DNA of 64,000 nt from Larkinella terrae. GTDB taxonomy: Bacteria; Bacteroidota; Bacteroidia; Cytophagales; Spirosomataceae. A model generated the notes under the pieces. It searched no databases. It was given only the letters and a program-made list of their open reading frames with translations, and was not told where the DNA came from. Where the stretch lies: assembly GCF_009668025.1 (NCBI RefSeq), contig NZ_WJXZ01000012.1, forward strand, positions 1-64,000. Direction: 5' to 3'. The stretch's first letter is position 1. The number at the start of each line of letters is the position of its first letter. The position numbers were made by a program, and so were the translations under genes. Below are positions 9,046-17,679 of this stretch, one piece after another.

Positions 9046-9555
9046 TCAGAATGCCAGCCCGAACTGAAAGCCCAGCGTAACACTGGCGGGATGATCGTTC
9101 CCAAACCGCACCGGAATCGGCACGGCCACAAAATACCCGCTGTTCCTGTTCTTTTTGACGATTTTGTTCAACACGGGGGTAAAACCGTAGCGGCCCGCCG
9201 TTTCAAAAGCCGCCCGGCCCGCAAACGTAAAACCGTGTCCGAGATTGACCAGCACACCGGGGTGAAACAACAGATTCGACACCTTGCTGGCTCCATTTTC
9301 GGCCTGGACCAGCGGCACAACTTCGACGGAAAAGCCAATTTTCGGGCTTTTCCAGATGTTGATGCCGGTCGGTAAGCCTACGATGTAGTAGTTTTTAAAA
9401 TTCGTGACGGTTCCCTCGCTGCTGAACGTCACAATCGGATGCAGAATGCCGACGTATCCGGCGACACGGGGATAAACCGGAGGAGTTTCCTGAGCGGATG
9501 CGGTTTTTAAAAAAGCGGCCAATACCAGCCCAAGCAGGGCCATTCTTCTGAACAT
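9046..9555 (-). CDS. Small predicted outer-membrane or periplasmic protein, unknown function
   Basis: 169-aa protein with a clear signal peptide (MFRRMALLGLVLAAF...ASAQ). The rest alternates short hydrophobic strands and glycine/aromatic turns and ends in FQFGLAF, a C-terminal aromatic pattern typical of outer-membrane beta-barrels; about eight strands are possible. The reading frame is open up to 9621, but the extra N-terminal residues look like untranslated leader, and the ATG at 9555 places the signal peptide correctly. It is the last of a run of leftward genes after the ChrB/AraC regulator (gap about 107 bases). I do not recognise a specific family. Confidence 0.65.
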   Translation of the reverse strand: MFRRMALLGLVLAAFLKTASAQETPPVYPRVAGYVGILHPIVTFSSEGTVTNFKNYYIVGLPTGINIWKSPKIGFSVEVVPLVQAENGASKVSNLLFHPGVLVNLGHGFTFAGRAAFETAGRYGFTPVLNKIVKKNRNSGYFVAVPIPVRFGNDHPASVTLGFQFGLAF

Positions 9556-9662
9556 AAACACAACAATCAACACATTTTGGTGAACTAATCGGATGTTCGT
9601 CGCTGGCGCAACCATCCTCACCGCAATGCTATGAAGCCCGGAGTTCGCAAAATAGAACAGAA

Positions 9663-10526
9663 TTATCCTTTGGAATCGGCTTTACGTTTTGCCAGATTTT
9701 TTCGGAATTCCGACGGTTTTTTACCCGTATGTTGCCGGAAAATCCGGGTAAAGTGACTCTGATCCGAAAAACCGGTCAGGTACGCAATTTCCGACAGTGT
9801 ATTTTGGGAAGATTCGAGCAATTGAATCGCCTTCTCGATCCGGGCCTTTCGGATGTATTCGCCGAAGGAGAGATCATCAAAATACCGGGAAAACTCCCGC
9901 GACAAATAGGTCGGATTGATGTTCAGATCTTCCGAGACGGTTTTCAGACTCAGGTTCAGGTTCGTATCGACGTGATTCTGAATGAGATCCCGCAGTTCAA
10001 TTGTCCAGATCGGCGCTTTGGCTTTCTTTCTGCCTTTCTGGGATAAATACGTTCGATGAATCTGTAGAAGCAGGTTTTCCACCGGACTTTGCACGTGCTT
10101 GGCCTGCGGCAGATACTTCGCCCAGCTATAGAGCGAATCATAGATCAGCATTCCTTTTTCCACCAATTCGTGGTCGTCGCGGATCATGAAAGCCATGCCC
10201 GCCGAAATGGCCCACAAACCCGCCGACTGACTAGCCACGGAATGATCGTCGGTGTCGGCGCCCCGAATAATCGGCGCCATGATGTGCAGCGCCGGGTCTT
10301 TCAGCTCGTACTTTTCGAGAAAGTAGTCGAATGTACACCGGTTTTCATAATGGGTAAATTCGACGCCAGGAACGTCAAACGGAATTGCCTGTAGCACTTC
10401 TGCCTGCACTTTCACCTGAGAATCAGGCACAAAAATAATTTCGGCATCGCGGTCAATAAATCGCTTAATCAGCCAGGGGCAGGCAATTCGGTCAATCTTA
10501 GGACGCTCGCGGGTAATCCATTTCAT
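9663..10526 (-). CDS. ChrB-like domain fused to AraC family DNA-binding domain
   Basis: 287-aa protein. Residues about 1-145 match the chromate-resistance (ChrB C-terminal) domain: KWITRERPKIDRIACPWLI, then FDVPGVEFTHYENRCTFDYF and the IIRGADTDDH block. Residues about 180-285 are an AraC/XylS double helix-turn-helix with NINPTYLSREFSRYF and the signature AYLTGFSDQSHFTRIFRQHTGKKPSEFRK. ChrB is normally a stand-alone sensor/regulator beside chromate transporters, so here the sensing domain seems to be wired to an AraC reader. It lies just upstream of the small outer-membrane protein gene and downstream of a hypothetical gene on the same strand. No ChrA transporter is in the window; the TauE/SafE anion exporter nearby is a possible partner by inference only. 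Confidence 0.85.
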   Translation of the reverse strand: MKWITRERPKIDRIACPWLIKRFIDRDAEIIFVPDSQVKVQAEVLQAIPFDVPGVEFTHYENRCTFDYFLEKYELKDPALHIMAPIIRGADTDDHSVASQSAGLWAISAGMAFMIRDDHELVEKGMLIYDSLYSWAKYLPQAKHVQSPVENLLLQIHRTYLSQKGRKKAKAPIWTIELRDLIQNHVDTNLNLSLKTVSEDLNINPTYLSREFSRYFDDLSFGEYIRKARIEKAIQLLESSQNTLSEIAYLTGFSDQSHFTRIFRQHTGKKPSEFRKNLAKRKADSKG

Positions 10527-10553
10527 AGCCTGAAGATACGGGATTGAAAGCCA

Positions 10554-10823
10554 TCAGTCCAGAATCGAATCCAGCGAAATCCGATCCGTATACGGTTTCA
10601 ATTCGTCCGTATCCGAAAAACCGCGTACCAGCGTCACATCCAGCCGACGCTGACAAACCCACATTTCGACGAAGAAGGAATTGACGGCGTACAGATGAAG
10701 CCAAAAACCGGGCAACCGCTTTGTGTCCAGCAGGATACCGGTCTGCCAGACGACATTCAATTGGTCTTGAAAGGAAAGATTTCGGAAGTACGTCAATCCT
10801 TTTTTCTCCTGTTCACTTTTCAT
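10554..10823 (-). CDS. Hypothetical 89-aa protein
   Basis: Short cytosolic-looking protein (MKSEQEKKGLTYFRNLSF...) without signal peptide or membrane segment. It has mixed hydrophobic and charged residues and an acidic tail ending DSILD. It lies 27 bases upstream of the ChrB/AraC gene and 31 bases downstream of the thioredoxin-like gene on the same strand, so it is probably co-transcribed with them. Composition matches neighbouring coding sequence, which favours a real gene. I do not recognise the family. Confidence 0.6.
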   Translation of the reverse strand: MKSEQEKKGLTYFRNLSFQDQLNVVWQTGILLDTKRLPGFWLHLYAVNSFFVEMWVCQRRLDVTLVRGFSDTDELKPYTDRISLDSILD

Positions 10824-10854
10824 GAAAAACCACAGCCAGTAGTGGTGAAGTCAC

Positions 10855-12093
10855 TTATTTCTCCACGGATTTAATTGACGCTTTTGCCGGGCCAGATTTC
10901 AGCAACTGATCAAGATCGGCGTTGAATTCCTTCACAAATTCTTCGTAATACGCGCCGGTTGCCGGGCCGGTATAGCCGGTATGTATTTTGGAGACTTCGC
11001 CCTGGCGATTGATGTAGATGGTAGTCGGAAAGGAGAGCACTTCACTCAAAGCGGGCAAGGCGGCCGAGGCTAGTTTTTTATCGGCCAGTCCCGCAAACAG
11101 AATGTCATAGTCCACGCCAAAGCGGTTTTTCAGCGTTTGCAAACGGGTTTTGGCAAAAACCGGGTCGTCTTTGCGTTCAAAGGCAAGCCCGATAATTTCG
11201 ACGCCCCGCTGCCGATTGGCCTGATACCAGGGCGCCAGAAAGGCGGTTTCGTCAACGCAATTCGGGCACCAGCTGCCCAGAATGGTTACAATCACCACTT
11301 TACCCCTGTATTTTGGGTCTTTCAGTGAAACCGGTTTTCCGGTAAACGCATCCGGAAACGTAAAATCGAATGGAACGCCTTCTTTGATTTTTGTCAGTGT
11401 GTAGGCGTCTGGTAATGCCGCCTGGGCGTTGCGGGTTCCCTGCACCGGTTGTGCATTGCGGGCGTTGATCAATTCGGCGGTCAGCTCGTTGCCGTTCACC
11501 GTTCCCTTGATGAGCGAAGGGCTGGAACCGCTGAAAGCCGACAAGGCAAATTCGTTGCCCTGAACGGTCCCTTCGTAGTACCGAAAGTCGCCGGTTGTGG
11601 TCAGGAACGTACCCGTTACTTTATTGCCGATCTGCTCGAATACACCCACCGTTTTGTTGTCTTTTCCGATCGTAACGTCCCATTTCCCTTTCAGACTGAC
11701 GGCGGCCGCAGCGGGTTTTTCAACAAAACGATACCGCTTCCCGAATTCGGCCCGAAACGGAATACCTGGATCTACAACTTTGGTATTCAGACGCTTAAAG
11801 ACACCCGACAGGGTTTGGTTCGGCTCAATTCCAGCGGACAGCAGGGCATCGTAAATATCAACCGGAATAAAAAGGGAATCGCCTTTCTGGGTAACGCCTT
11901 TCAGCTCAAACCGCTCCGAACCGTTCAGCAGCCAGGCCGTCGGCCCTTTTAGTTCAAAGTTGAACGGTGCTTCCTGGCCATTGGCGACGGCAAACGTGCC
12001 CCGCCAGAAACCGTCTTTAGGCTTTGTTTGTGACTGGGCGCTGAAGCCCGCCAGCAGCAAACCGGTCAGGGTGAAAATGGCAATACGTTTCAT
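10855..12093 (-). CDS. Exported TlpA-like thioredoxin-fold protein
   Basis: 412-aa exported protein with a signal peptide ending FSAQSQ. Residues about 25-235 form a beta-rich region unlike thioredoxin, with two related-looking segments (FWRGTFAVANGQ and GKWDVTIGKDNK). Residues about 240-400 are a TlpA/ResA-type thioredoxin domain with the redox pair Cys276 and Cys279 in GSWCPNCVDE, followed by the usual FLAPWYQ helix. Such proteins reduce or rearrange disulfides in the periplasm and often serve cytochrome c or cell-envelope maturation. It begins 43 bases after the TauE/SafE gene on the same strand. Confidence 0.88.
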   Translation of the reverse strand: MKRIAIFTLTGLLLAGFSAQSQTKPKDGFWRGTFAVANGQEAPFNFELKGPTAWLLNGSERFELKGVTQKGDSLFIPVDIYDALLSAGIEPNQTLSGVFKRLNTKVVDPGIPFRAEFGKRYRFVEKPAAAAVSLKGKWDVTIGKDNKTVGVFEQIGNKVTGTFLTTTGDFRYYEGTVQGNEFALSAFSGSSPSLIKGTVNGNELTAELINARNAQPVQGTRNAQAALPDAYTLTKIKEGVPFDFTFPDAFTGKPVSLKDPKYRGKVVIVTILGSWCPNCVDETAFLAPWYQANRQRGVEIIGLAFERKDDPVFAKTRLQTLKNRFGVDYDILFAGLADKKLASAALPALSEVLSFPTTIYINRQGEVSKIHTGYTGPATGAYYEEFVKEFNADLDQLLKSGPAKASIKSVEK

Positions 12094-12136
12094 CTTGTTC
12101 AGGTTATTTTTATAGTTTGGTGAATGAATCAGTTGC

Positions 12137-13018
12137 TTAGAACAAGCCCCAGATGTTGCGCAGGCTTAGTCCGATAATCACGAATCCGACGATAATCATC
12201 AGAACTTTCGGATTGATTTTTCCACAGACAAAAGCCGCGAACGGCGACGCCAGCACCCCGCCGAGCAGCAGGCCCGCCGTAACCGGCCAGTCGCCCGTTC
12301 CAATCATCAGGATGAAGGTTCCGGCTCCGGCGGCAGCGATAAAAAACTCCGCCAGATTCACCGAACCGATCGTATAGCGCGGATTGCGCCCCTGCCCGAT
12401 CAGCGAAGAGGTAACCACCGGGCCCCAGCCACCCCCGCCAACGGCGTCGATAAAACCGCCCAGCAACGCCAGCGGTCCGACGTAACGCGTTTTCTGTTTG
12501 GCTTTCTTTTTCATCAATGCTTTCCGGATGATGACTAATCCCATGAAAACCAGGTAGAACGAGATGTACGGTTTAATCGCGTTGCCGTCGAACGAACTCA
12601 GGATATAAGCGCCGATGATGGCCCCGGCAACGCCCGGAAGAACCAGTATTTTGAAGAGCTTTTTATTGACGTTCCCGAATTTCCAGTGCGATAAACCGGA
12701 CGCGCCCGTTGTAAAGACTTCCGCAATGTGCACGCTGGCACTGGCCGCAGCCGGACTCACGCCCATGCTCAGCAACAACGACGTGGAACTAATGCCGTAC
12801 GCCATTCCCAACGCGCCGTCGATGGTTTGGGCCAGAAAACCGGCCGCTACAAACAGCCAGAAAGTCGGTGTAAGTAGTTCATCGACAACCGGTTGCACGC
12901 GAATGTCGAGAAATTCCCAGGCGGCTGCGCCAATAAGCAGAACGAGCAGGGCAATGCCTAAAATCAAGAGCCGGGGATTGGCAAGCTGGGGCCGACTTTG
13001 GGTTTGAGTATCAATCAT
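12137..13018 (-). CDS. TauE/SafE family sulfite/organosulfonate-type exporter
   Basis: 293-aa inner-membrane protein with about eight hydrophobic segments. The family's repeated motif appears as AQTIDGALGMAYGISSTSLLLSMG in the first half (described here by its first residues at about 63) and as GGFIDAVGGGGWGPVVTS in the second half, both typical of TauE/SafE. Members export sulfite, sulfoacetate or other small anions. Its position just beyond the sulfatase operon and its terminator makes sulfur-anion export attractive, but the substrate is inference. A hairpin terminator at 13075-13096 separates it from the sulfatase operon, so it probably has its own promoter in the A/T-rich 13019-13070 region. 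Confidence 0.88.
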   Translation of the reverse strand: MIDTQTQSRPQLANPRLLILGIALLVLLIGAAAWEFLDIRVQPVVDELLTPTFWLFVAAGFLAQTIDGALGMAYGISSTSLLLSMGVSPAAASASVHIAEVFTTGASGLSHWKFGNVNKKLFKILVLPGVAGAIIGAYILSSFDGNAIKPYISFYLVFMGLVIIRKALMKKKAKQKTRYVGPLALLGGFIDAVGGGGWGPVVTSSLIGQGRNPRYTIGSVNLAEFFIAAAGAGTFILMIGTGDWPVTAGLLLGGVLASPFAAFVCGKINPKVLMIIVGFVIIGLSLRNIWGLF

Positions 13019-13074
13019 AATCTGAATTAAAATATATATCCTATGTATTAAATAGATAATTATCTGAAAAACAG

Positions 13075-13096
13075 AGCCAGAGGTGCTTCTCTGGCT
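13075..13096 (-). terminator. Terminator at the end of the sulfatase operon
   Basis: Stem AGCCAGAG (13075-13082) and CTCTGGCT (13089-13096) with a 6-base loop. On the minus strand it is followed by a T-rich tail (complement of 13066-13070). It lies about 125 bases after the FGE gene. A second, A/T-rich hairpin at 13148-13172 (CTTTTTTCG / CGAAAAAAG) lies between. Confidence 0.6.
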
Positions 13097-13219
13097 TGAT
13101 TCTACAAACGTCCGTTAAAAAAATCTATTTACAAATAAGGCGGTTGTCTTTTTTCGGAATTCTCGAAAAAAGCCTACAAATAATCAAAATAGCATTATAT
13201 CGAAGCCGAACTCCATTCC

Positions 13220-14281
13220 TTATTGATTTCTGACACACCGAAAACCCAGGTTATCACTCCCGCTACTGACTTCGCCCTTGCCGCGACTCCCTGCTTTGTA
13301 CCGGATGCAATACTGGTCGCTGCACAGAAACGAACCGCCCCGCTGCACGTATTTCACCGCACCGGGTTCGTCCGGGTCGTAGCTGTCGGTCGGGCCTTTG
13401 GGGTTTTCTTTCGGGCTATTCCGGTAGTAATCAGGGCGATACAGATCCTGGCACCATTCCCAGACGTTGCCGTCCATGTCGTATAAACCGTACGGATTGG
13501 CGGGAAACGAGCGAACCGGCGCAATTCCCGCAAAACCGTCTTCCTTTGCGTTTTGGTTCGGGAAATTGCCCTGATAAATGTTGGCAATCCACTTGCCACC
13601 CGGTTTCAGTTCTTCACCCCAGTAGTATTTCCGGTTGCCTTTGCCGCCCTGCGCGGCAAATTCCCATTCGGCTTCGGTCGGCAGGCGTTTTCCGGCCCAC
13701 TTGGCATAGGCTGCGGCATCTTCATACGAGACGTGCACAACCGGCTCATTTTCATGCCCCTGAATGGTGCTTTGCGGACCCGCCGGGTGTTTCCAGCTCG
13801 CTCCGGCGACATACTGCCACCAGGCCAGCGGGTTTTCCAGTGAAATCTGCTGATTGGGGGGCGTAAAAACCGCCGAGCCCGGCACCAGTTTATCCGCCGG
13901 AACGCCCGGGTAATCTTTCGGATTCAAGGGCCGTTCGGCCACGGTTACATACTTGGTAGCTTCCACAAACCGGGCGAATTCGGCATTCGTCACCTCGTGT
14001 TTGTCCATCCAGAAACCGTCGACTTTGACGGTATGCAGCGGGCGGGAATCGGGAAATTCATCGGAACCCATCTGAAACGTACCGCCCGGAATCAACACCA
14101 TATCCTCCGTGCCGGTTTCACCCGAAGCCGTTACCAGTGCCGCCTGCCGGATAGCCCCCGAGCGCGACGGCATGCCTTTCGCGACGCAATGCGCCCCGCT
14201 ATCGGTTTCGGCGGTTTGCTCGCTGGTCGATTTCGTTTCGGAATTGCAGCTGATCGCCAAAAAGGTAATTACTACTACCAT
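13220..14281 (-). CDS. Exported formylglycine-generating enzyme (SUMF1/FGE family) lipoprotein
   Basis: 353-aa protein predicted to oxidise the active-site Cys of sulfatases to formylglycine using O2 and copper. The N terminus MVVVITFLAISCNS is a lipoprotein signal with a lipobox Cys. The FGE-sulfatase domain starts at MVLIPGGTFQMGSDEFPDSR and includes HEVTNAEFARFVEAT, RLPTEAEWEFAA and NVWEWCQDLY. Both catalytic cysteines of true FGE are present in RGGSFLCSDQYCIRYKAG (Cys320, Cys325), which separates it from EgtB/PvdO relatives. The frame stays open upstream to 14392, but that stretch reads through a dispersed palindrome and the sulfatase 3' end, so the start is set at 14281. It is the last gene of the operon, after two sulfatases. 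Confidence 0.88.
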   Translation of the reverse strand: MVVVITFLAISCNSETKSTSEQTAETDSGAHCVAKGMPSRSGAIRQAALVTASGETGTEDMVLIPGGTFQMGSDEFPDSRPLHTVKVDGFWMDKHEVTNAEFARFVEATKYVTVAERPLNPKDYPGVPADKLVPGSAVFTPPNQQISLENPLAWWQYVAGASWKHPAGPQSTIQGHENEPVVHVSYEDAAAYAKWAGKRLPTEAEWEFAAQGGKGNRKYYWGEELKPGGKWIANIYQGNFPNQNAKEDGFAGIAPVRSFPANPYGLYDMDGNVWEWCQDLYRPDYYRNSPKENPKGPTDSYDPDEPGAVKYVQRGGSFLCSDQYCIRYKAGSRGKGEVSSGSDNLGFRCVRNQ

Positions 14282-14286
14282 CAATT

Positions 14287-14350
14287 GCCCCCAACCCCCT
14301 AAAGGAGACTTTTTACGACTCAGTAAAGTCCCCTTTAGGGGGTTGGGGGC
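14287..14350. repeat. Dispersed palindrome, family A copy (GGTTGGGGGC variant)
   Basis: Inverted arms GCCCCCAACCCCCTAAAGGA... and ...CCCTTTAGGGGGTTGGGGGC fill the gap between the FGE gene start and the end of the upstream sulfatase, ending 8 bases before the sulfatase stop. The same arm appears at the left edge of the window. Confidence 0.8.
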
Positions 14351-14357
14351 GAACCAC

Positions 14358-15920
14358 TTACTGCCCGCTTTCCACAATTTTGAGTGCTTCATCGTCCTTG
14401 TACTTCCGAATTTGGTCTTTGAGTTTCGTTTTCAGATCGGCGGTCACCGCTTCATATCCTTTAACGCCGTAAATGTTGTGAAGTTCCTGCGGATCTTTTT
14501 TCAGATCATACAGCTCCCAAAAATCTTTTGGACCATAAAACCGCACTAGTTTATATTGACCACCGCGCAATCCGAAGTGCGGATAAACGTGGTGCGGCAC
14601 CGGATATTCGTAATAATGATAATACGCTTCCTGGCGCCAGGGCACTTTTTTACCCGTCAGCAGCGGCAGAAACGATTCGCCCTGAATGTCTTTCGGAATG
14701 GCGGTCCCGGTCAGGTTCAGCAAAGTCGGCGCCCAGTCGATATTGGAAATCAGCTCATTAATCTGCGTTCCCGGTTTAATTACACCCGGATACCGAATCA
14801 CAAACGGCGTTTTCAGCGATTGTTCGTAAATAAACCGCTTATCAAACCAGCCGTGTTCGCCCAGATAAAAACCCTGATCGGACGCATAAACGACCACCGT
14901 ATTTTTCGCCAGACCGGATTTATCCAGGTAATTAAGCAGTTCGCCAATGTTGCGGTCCAGCGCGTTCGCCGTGGCTAAATAGTCCTTTAAATACCGCTGG
15001 TATTTCCACTCGACCAGCGCTTTACCCGTCAGCTTTTTCTCATCAAATTCCTTGCTGATTTTGTTCTCGTAATACTCATAAAACACTTTTTTCTCTTCGG
15101 GCGAAAAGCGTTTATAAACCGCATTTTTGACGTAATCGGCGTGTACTTTCAAATCCTCTTTCAGGCGCATCGTTTTATCGATGGTCATGTCCTGATCTTT
15201 GGCGGCTTCCCGACCTTCGTAGTTGTCGTAAAATGTTGCAGGGAGCGGAAAATTCACCTTGTCGTACGCGCCCAGATCGCGCAAATCGGGTAGCCATTCG
15301 CGGTGCGTGGCTTTGTGGCCCACCACCATAAAGAACGGTTTTGACTTGTCCCGCTGATTGAGCCAATCCAGCGAAAGTTTCGTAATCACGTTGGACACAT
15401 AACCTGGATACCGAACCGTATCGCGTTTGGAATTGATAAAATCCGGACTGTAATAATGCCCTTGACCCGGCAAGACGTTCAGGTAATCAAAGCCGTTCGG
15501 CAGCGTACCGAGGTGCATTTTACCAACCCAGGCGGTTTGGTAACCATTCTTTTTCAATTCTTCCGGGAAAACCGACTGATTGACGGCAAACTTGCCCTCG
15601 TTGGCTTTGTAACCGTTCAGGTGGCTGAATTTACCGGTCAGCAAAGTCGCCCGGCTGGGTCCGCAAATCGAATTGGTGACGACGTTGTTGTGCAGAATGG
15701 CTCCCTCCCGCGCAATCCGGTCGATGTTCGGCGTTTTGGTCAGCTTGCTGCCGTACGCGCTGATGGCCTGATAAGCGTGGTCGTCGGAGAAAATAAAGAT
15801 AATGTTGGGCCGGTTGGCCTGCTGAACTTCGGTTTCTTTCGGAGCATAACCCGGAACGACAATCAAAGCTGCCAGGGCCGAGAAGAGGCCTAATATGCAA
15901 ATTCCAAGGCGTATATTCAT
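14358..15920 (-). CDS. Type I sulfatase (exported)
   Basis: 520-aa alkaline-phosphatase-fold sulfatase that should hydrolyse sulfate esters on an imported or extracellular glycan. A signal peptide or anchor covers about 1-25. The metal-binding start is PNIIFIFSDDHAYQAISAYG. The formylglycine site is Cys86 in NSICGPSRATLLTGK, matching C-x-P-S-R, so it needs FGE, which is encoded next in the operon. Further metal and active-site blocks are GKMHLG and YASDQGFYLGEHGWFDKR. A C-terminal subdomain ends with the usual ELYDLKKDPQELHNIY motif. Length is normal. The exact substrate class (heparinoid, GlcNAc-6S, or other) cannot be fixed by eye. Confidence 0.92.
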   Translation of the reverse strand: MNIRLGICILGLFSALAALIVVPGYAPKETEVQQANRPNIIFIFSDDHAYQAISAYGSKLTKTPNIDRIAREGAILHNNVVTNSICGPSRATLLTGKFSHLNGYKANEGKFAVNQSVFPEELKKNGYQTAWVGKMHLGTLPNGFDYLNVLPGQGHYYSPDFINSKRDTVRYPGYVSNVITKLSLDWLNQRDKSKPFFMVVGHKATHREWLPDLRDLGAYDKVNFPLPATFYDNYEGREAAKDQDMTIDKTMRLKEDLKVHADYVKNAVYKRFSPEEKKVFYEYYENKISKEFDEKKLTGKALVEWKYQRYLKDYLATANALDRNIGELLNYLDKSGLAKNTVVVYASDQGFYLGEHGWFDKRFIYEQSLKTPFVIRYPGVIKPGTQINELISNIDWAPTLLNLTGTAIPKDIQGESFLPLLTGKKVPWRQEAYYHYYEYPVPHHVYPHFGLRGGQYKLVRFYGPKDFWELYDLKKDPQELHNIYGVKGYEAVTADLKTKLKDQIRKYKDDEALKIVESGQ

Positions 15921-15952
15921 GTCAATTACTCGTTGATTGATCGTTAATTGAG

Positions 15953-16065
15953 CGGTTTTCGGTATCTGGTACCACGGACTGCCAGTCCGTGTGAGATAAT
16001 TCCGCCCATTAGGTAAAATAAACTCACACGGACTGCCAGTCCGTGGTACCAGATACCGAAAACCG
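15953..16065. repeat. Large palindrome, family B
   Basis: About 43-base inverted arms (15953-15995 and 16023-16065). Each holds the inner dyad CACGGACTG/CAGTCCGTG. It fills the gap between the two sulfatase genes and ends one base before the stop codon of the upstream one. A smaller relative is at 38692-38783. Confidence 0.8.
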
Positions 16066-16066
16066 T

Positions 16067-17614
16067 TTATTGCAATGCTTCGTCCGGCCAGGCTACCGGT
16101 TTACCGGTTTTTTTGAACGTCGGCATCTGCGCATTCCAGACCTTCAATTGCTTAGTAAGCAGCGAAGCTAGCTGTTTTACTTTGTCCGGCTGCTCAGGAG
16201 CCCGGTTTTTTTGTTCGCCAATATCATCCTTCAGGTTGTAAAGTTCCAGTTCCGAAGTTCGGTGATCGTAGATGAGTTTCCAGTCGCCCTGCCGGATGGC
16301 GCTCGCCCAGTGCAGCCGCGGCCCTTCGGCCGCAATCCAGCGATTCGGGTGGTGCCAGACGAGCGTTCGCGCGTTGTCGGTCAAGCCCGGATTTTTCAGC
16401 AGCGGTACGAACGATTTTCCGTCGATGGTCTGAACGGTAGACGTTTTTTTTACCCCGGCCAGCTCCAGAATGGTTGGAAAAAAGTCTTCCACAATCAGGT
16501 ATTGATCCGTCACTCCGCCCGGTGTGACCACGCCCGGCCAGCGCACCAGCATTGGCTCCCGAATGCCACCCTCGTAGACCGAACCTTTGCCCGCCCGCAG
16601 CGGCAGGTTGTGCGTGTGTTCGGGACCACCCCGCTGCGGTTTGGTGCTCAGCCCGCCGTTGTCCGACATAAAAATGACCACGGTATTGTTCGCGATCTGG
16701 CGGTCGTCCAGGTAGTTGAGCAGATCGCCCAGGCTTTTGTCCATGCCTTCCACGAGCGACGCGTATTTTGCTTCGATGCTGTCCAGACCGGCTTTCAGGT
16801 ATTTATCCAAAAACCGCTTGTCGGCCATAATCGGCGTGTGGACGGCGTAGTGACCGAAATACAAAAAGAACGGCTGCTTTTTCTGAACCGGCACGTCCAG
16901 CGCTTTGATGGCTTCCAGCGTCAGGGCTTCGCTCAGAAAAACGTCCTTGCCATGGTAGGCTTCCAGCCCCGGAACCGCATTGCGACCCGGTTTGCCGTTC
17001 GTTGGATGGTCGTAATTTTCGGTGCCCAGATAGCTGCCCGGATGCCCGATTTCATTGCCCGCGATATTCACCCGAAAACCCAGATTTTTGGGGTCCGAGC
17101 CCGGAGTTCCCGCCGAACCGAAATGCGCTTTCCCGGTATGAATCGTGTAATAACCGCTCTGGCTCAGCAGCGTCGGCAGGGGCGTTGCGTGAAACGTGTG
17201 CTCGATTCCCGCGACCGGACTCAGGCCGTTGATGTTCCAGTCCACGGAGTTCATCGTGGTGTCCGCAAAATCCGTGTTTTTATTCTTGTTCGGTGAAGTC
17301 CAGTGCGTAATCCGGCTGTGGGCGGCATTCACTCCGCTCAGCAAGCTCGTGCGGGTGGGCGTACAAACCGGCATCGCGTAGGCATTCGTAAATTTCAGCC
17401 CTTCCTTCGCCAGGCGTTCCATGTTGGGCGTCCGATACCGCCGGTTCAGGTCCGTCACCTGTTTCCAGAACGGCACCGACGTATCCTGCCAGCCCATGTC
17501 GTCCACCAGAAACACCACGATGTTCGGCGGGGCCGGTTTTTGGGCAACCGAACTACTGATTGCAGCCCATAGAAAGCCCATCAGCATCTGGATTCTCAAA
17601 GAAAACTTGTACAT
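16067..17614 (-). CDS. Type I sulfatase, arylsulfatase A-like (exported)
   Basis: 515-aa second sulfatase of the operon. From the chosen ATG the signal peptide reads MYKFSLRIQMLMGFLWAAIS...VAQ; an ATG at 17641 adds nine residues and is less typical. The core begins PNIVVFLVDDMGWQDTSVPF. The formylglycine site is Cys84 in MPVCTPTRTSLLSG (C-x-P-T-R). Other active-site blocks are HTGKAHFG, FGHYAVHTPI and FMSDNGGLS. The C terminus has the ELYNLKDDIGEQKN block. It differs clearly from the neighbouring sulfatase, so the two should remove sulfates at different positions. It probably also needs the FGE at 13220-14281. The upstream gap to SusD holds a tandem array. Confidence 0.92.
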   Translation of the reverse strand: MYKFSLRIQMLMGFLWAAISSSVAQKPAPPNIVVFLVDDMGWQDTSVPFWKQVTDLNRRYRTPNMERLAKEGLKFTNAYAMPVCTPTRTSLLSGVNAAHSRITHWTSPNKNKNTDFADTTMNSVDWNINGLSPVAGIEHTFHATPLPTLLSQSGYYTIHTGKAHFGSAGTPGSDPKNLGFRVNIAGNEIGHPGSYLGTENYDHPTNGKPGRNAVPGLEAYHGKDVFLSEALTLEAIKALDVPVQKKQPFFLYFGHYAVHTPIMADKRFLDKYLKAGLDSIEAKYASLVEGMDKSLGDLLNYLDDRQIANNTVVIFMSDNGGLSTKPQRGGPEHTHNLPLRAGKGSVYEGGIREPMLVRWPGVVTPGGVTDQYLIVEDFFPTILELAGVKKTSTVQTIDGKSFVPLLKNPGLTDNARTLVWHHPNRWIAAEGPRLHWASAIRQGDWKLIYDHRTSELELYNLKDDIGEQKNRAPEQPDKVKQLASLLTKQLKVWNAQMPTFKKTGKPVAWPDEALQ

Positions 17615-17679
17615 ACTCTGATAGAATTTATACCACCACATAGAATTTTACAACCACCTTTTACAGCCCGTCCGCCAGG

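Noticed and set aside
14282-14392. Longer N terminus for the FGE gene, starting inside the upstream sulfatase
   Set aside because: The extra codons translate the family A palindrome and overlap the end of the sulfatase gene. The ATG at 14281 gives a proper lipoprotein signal.
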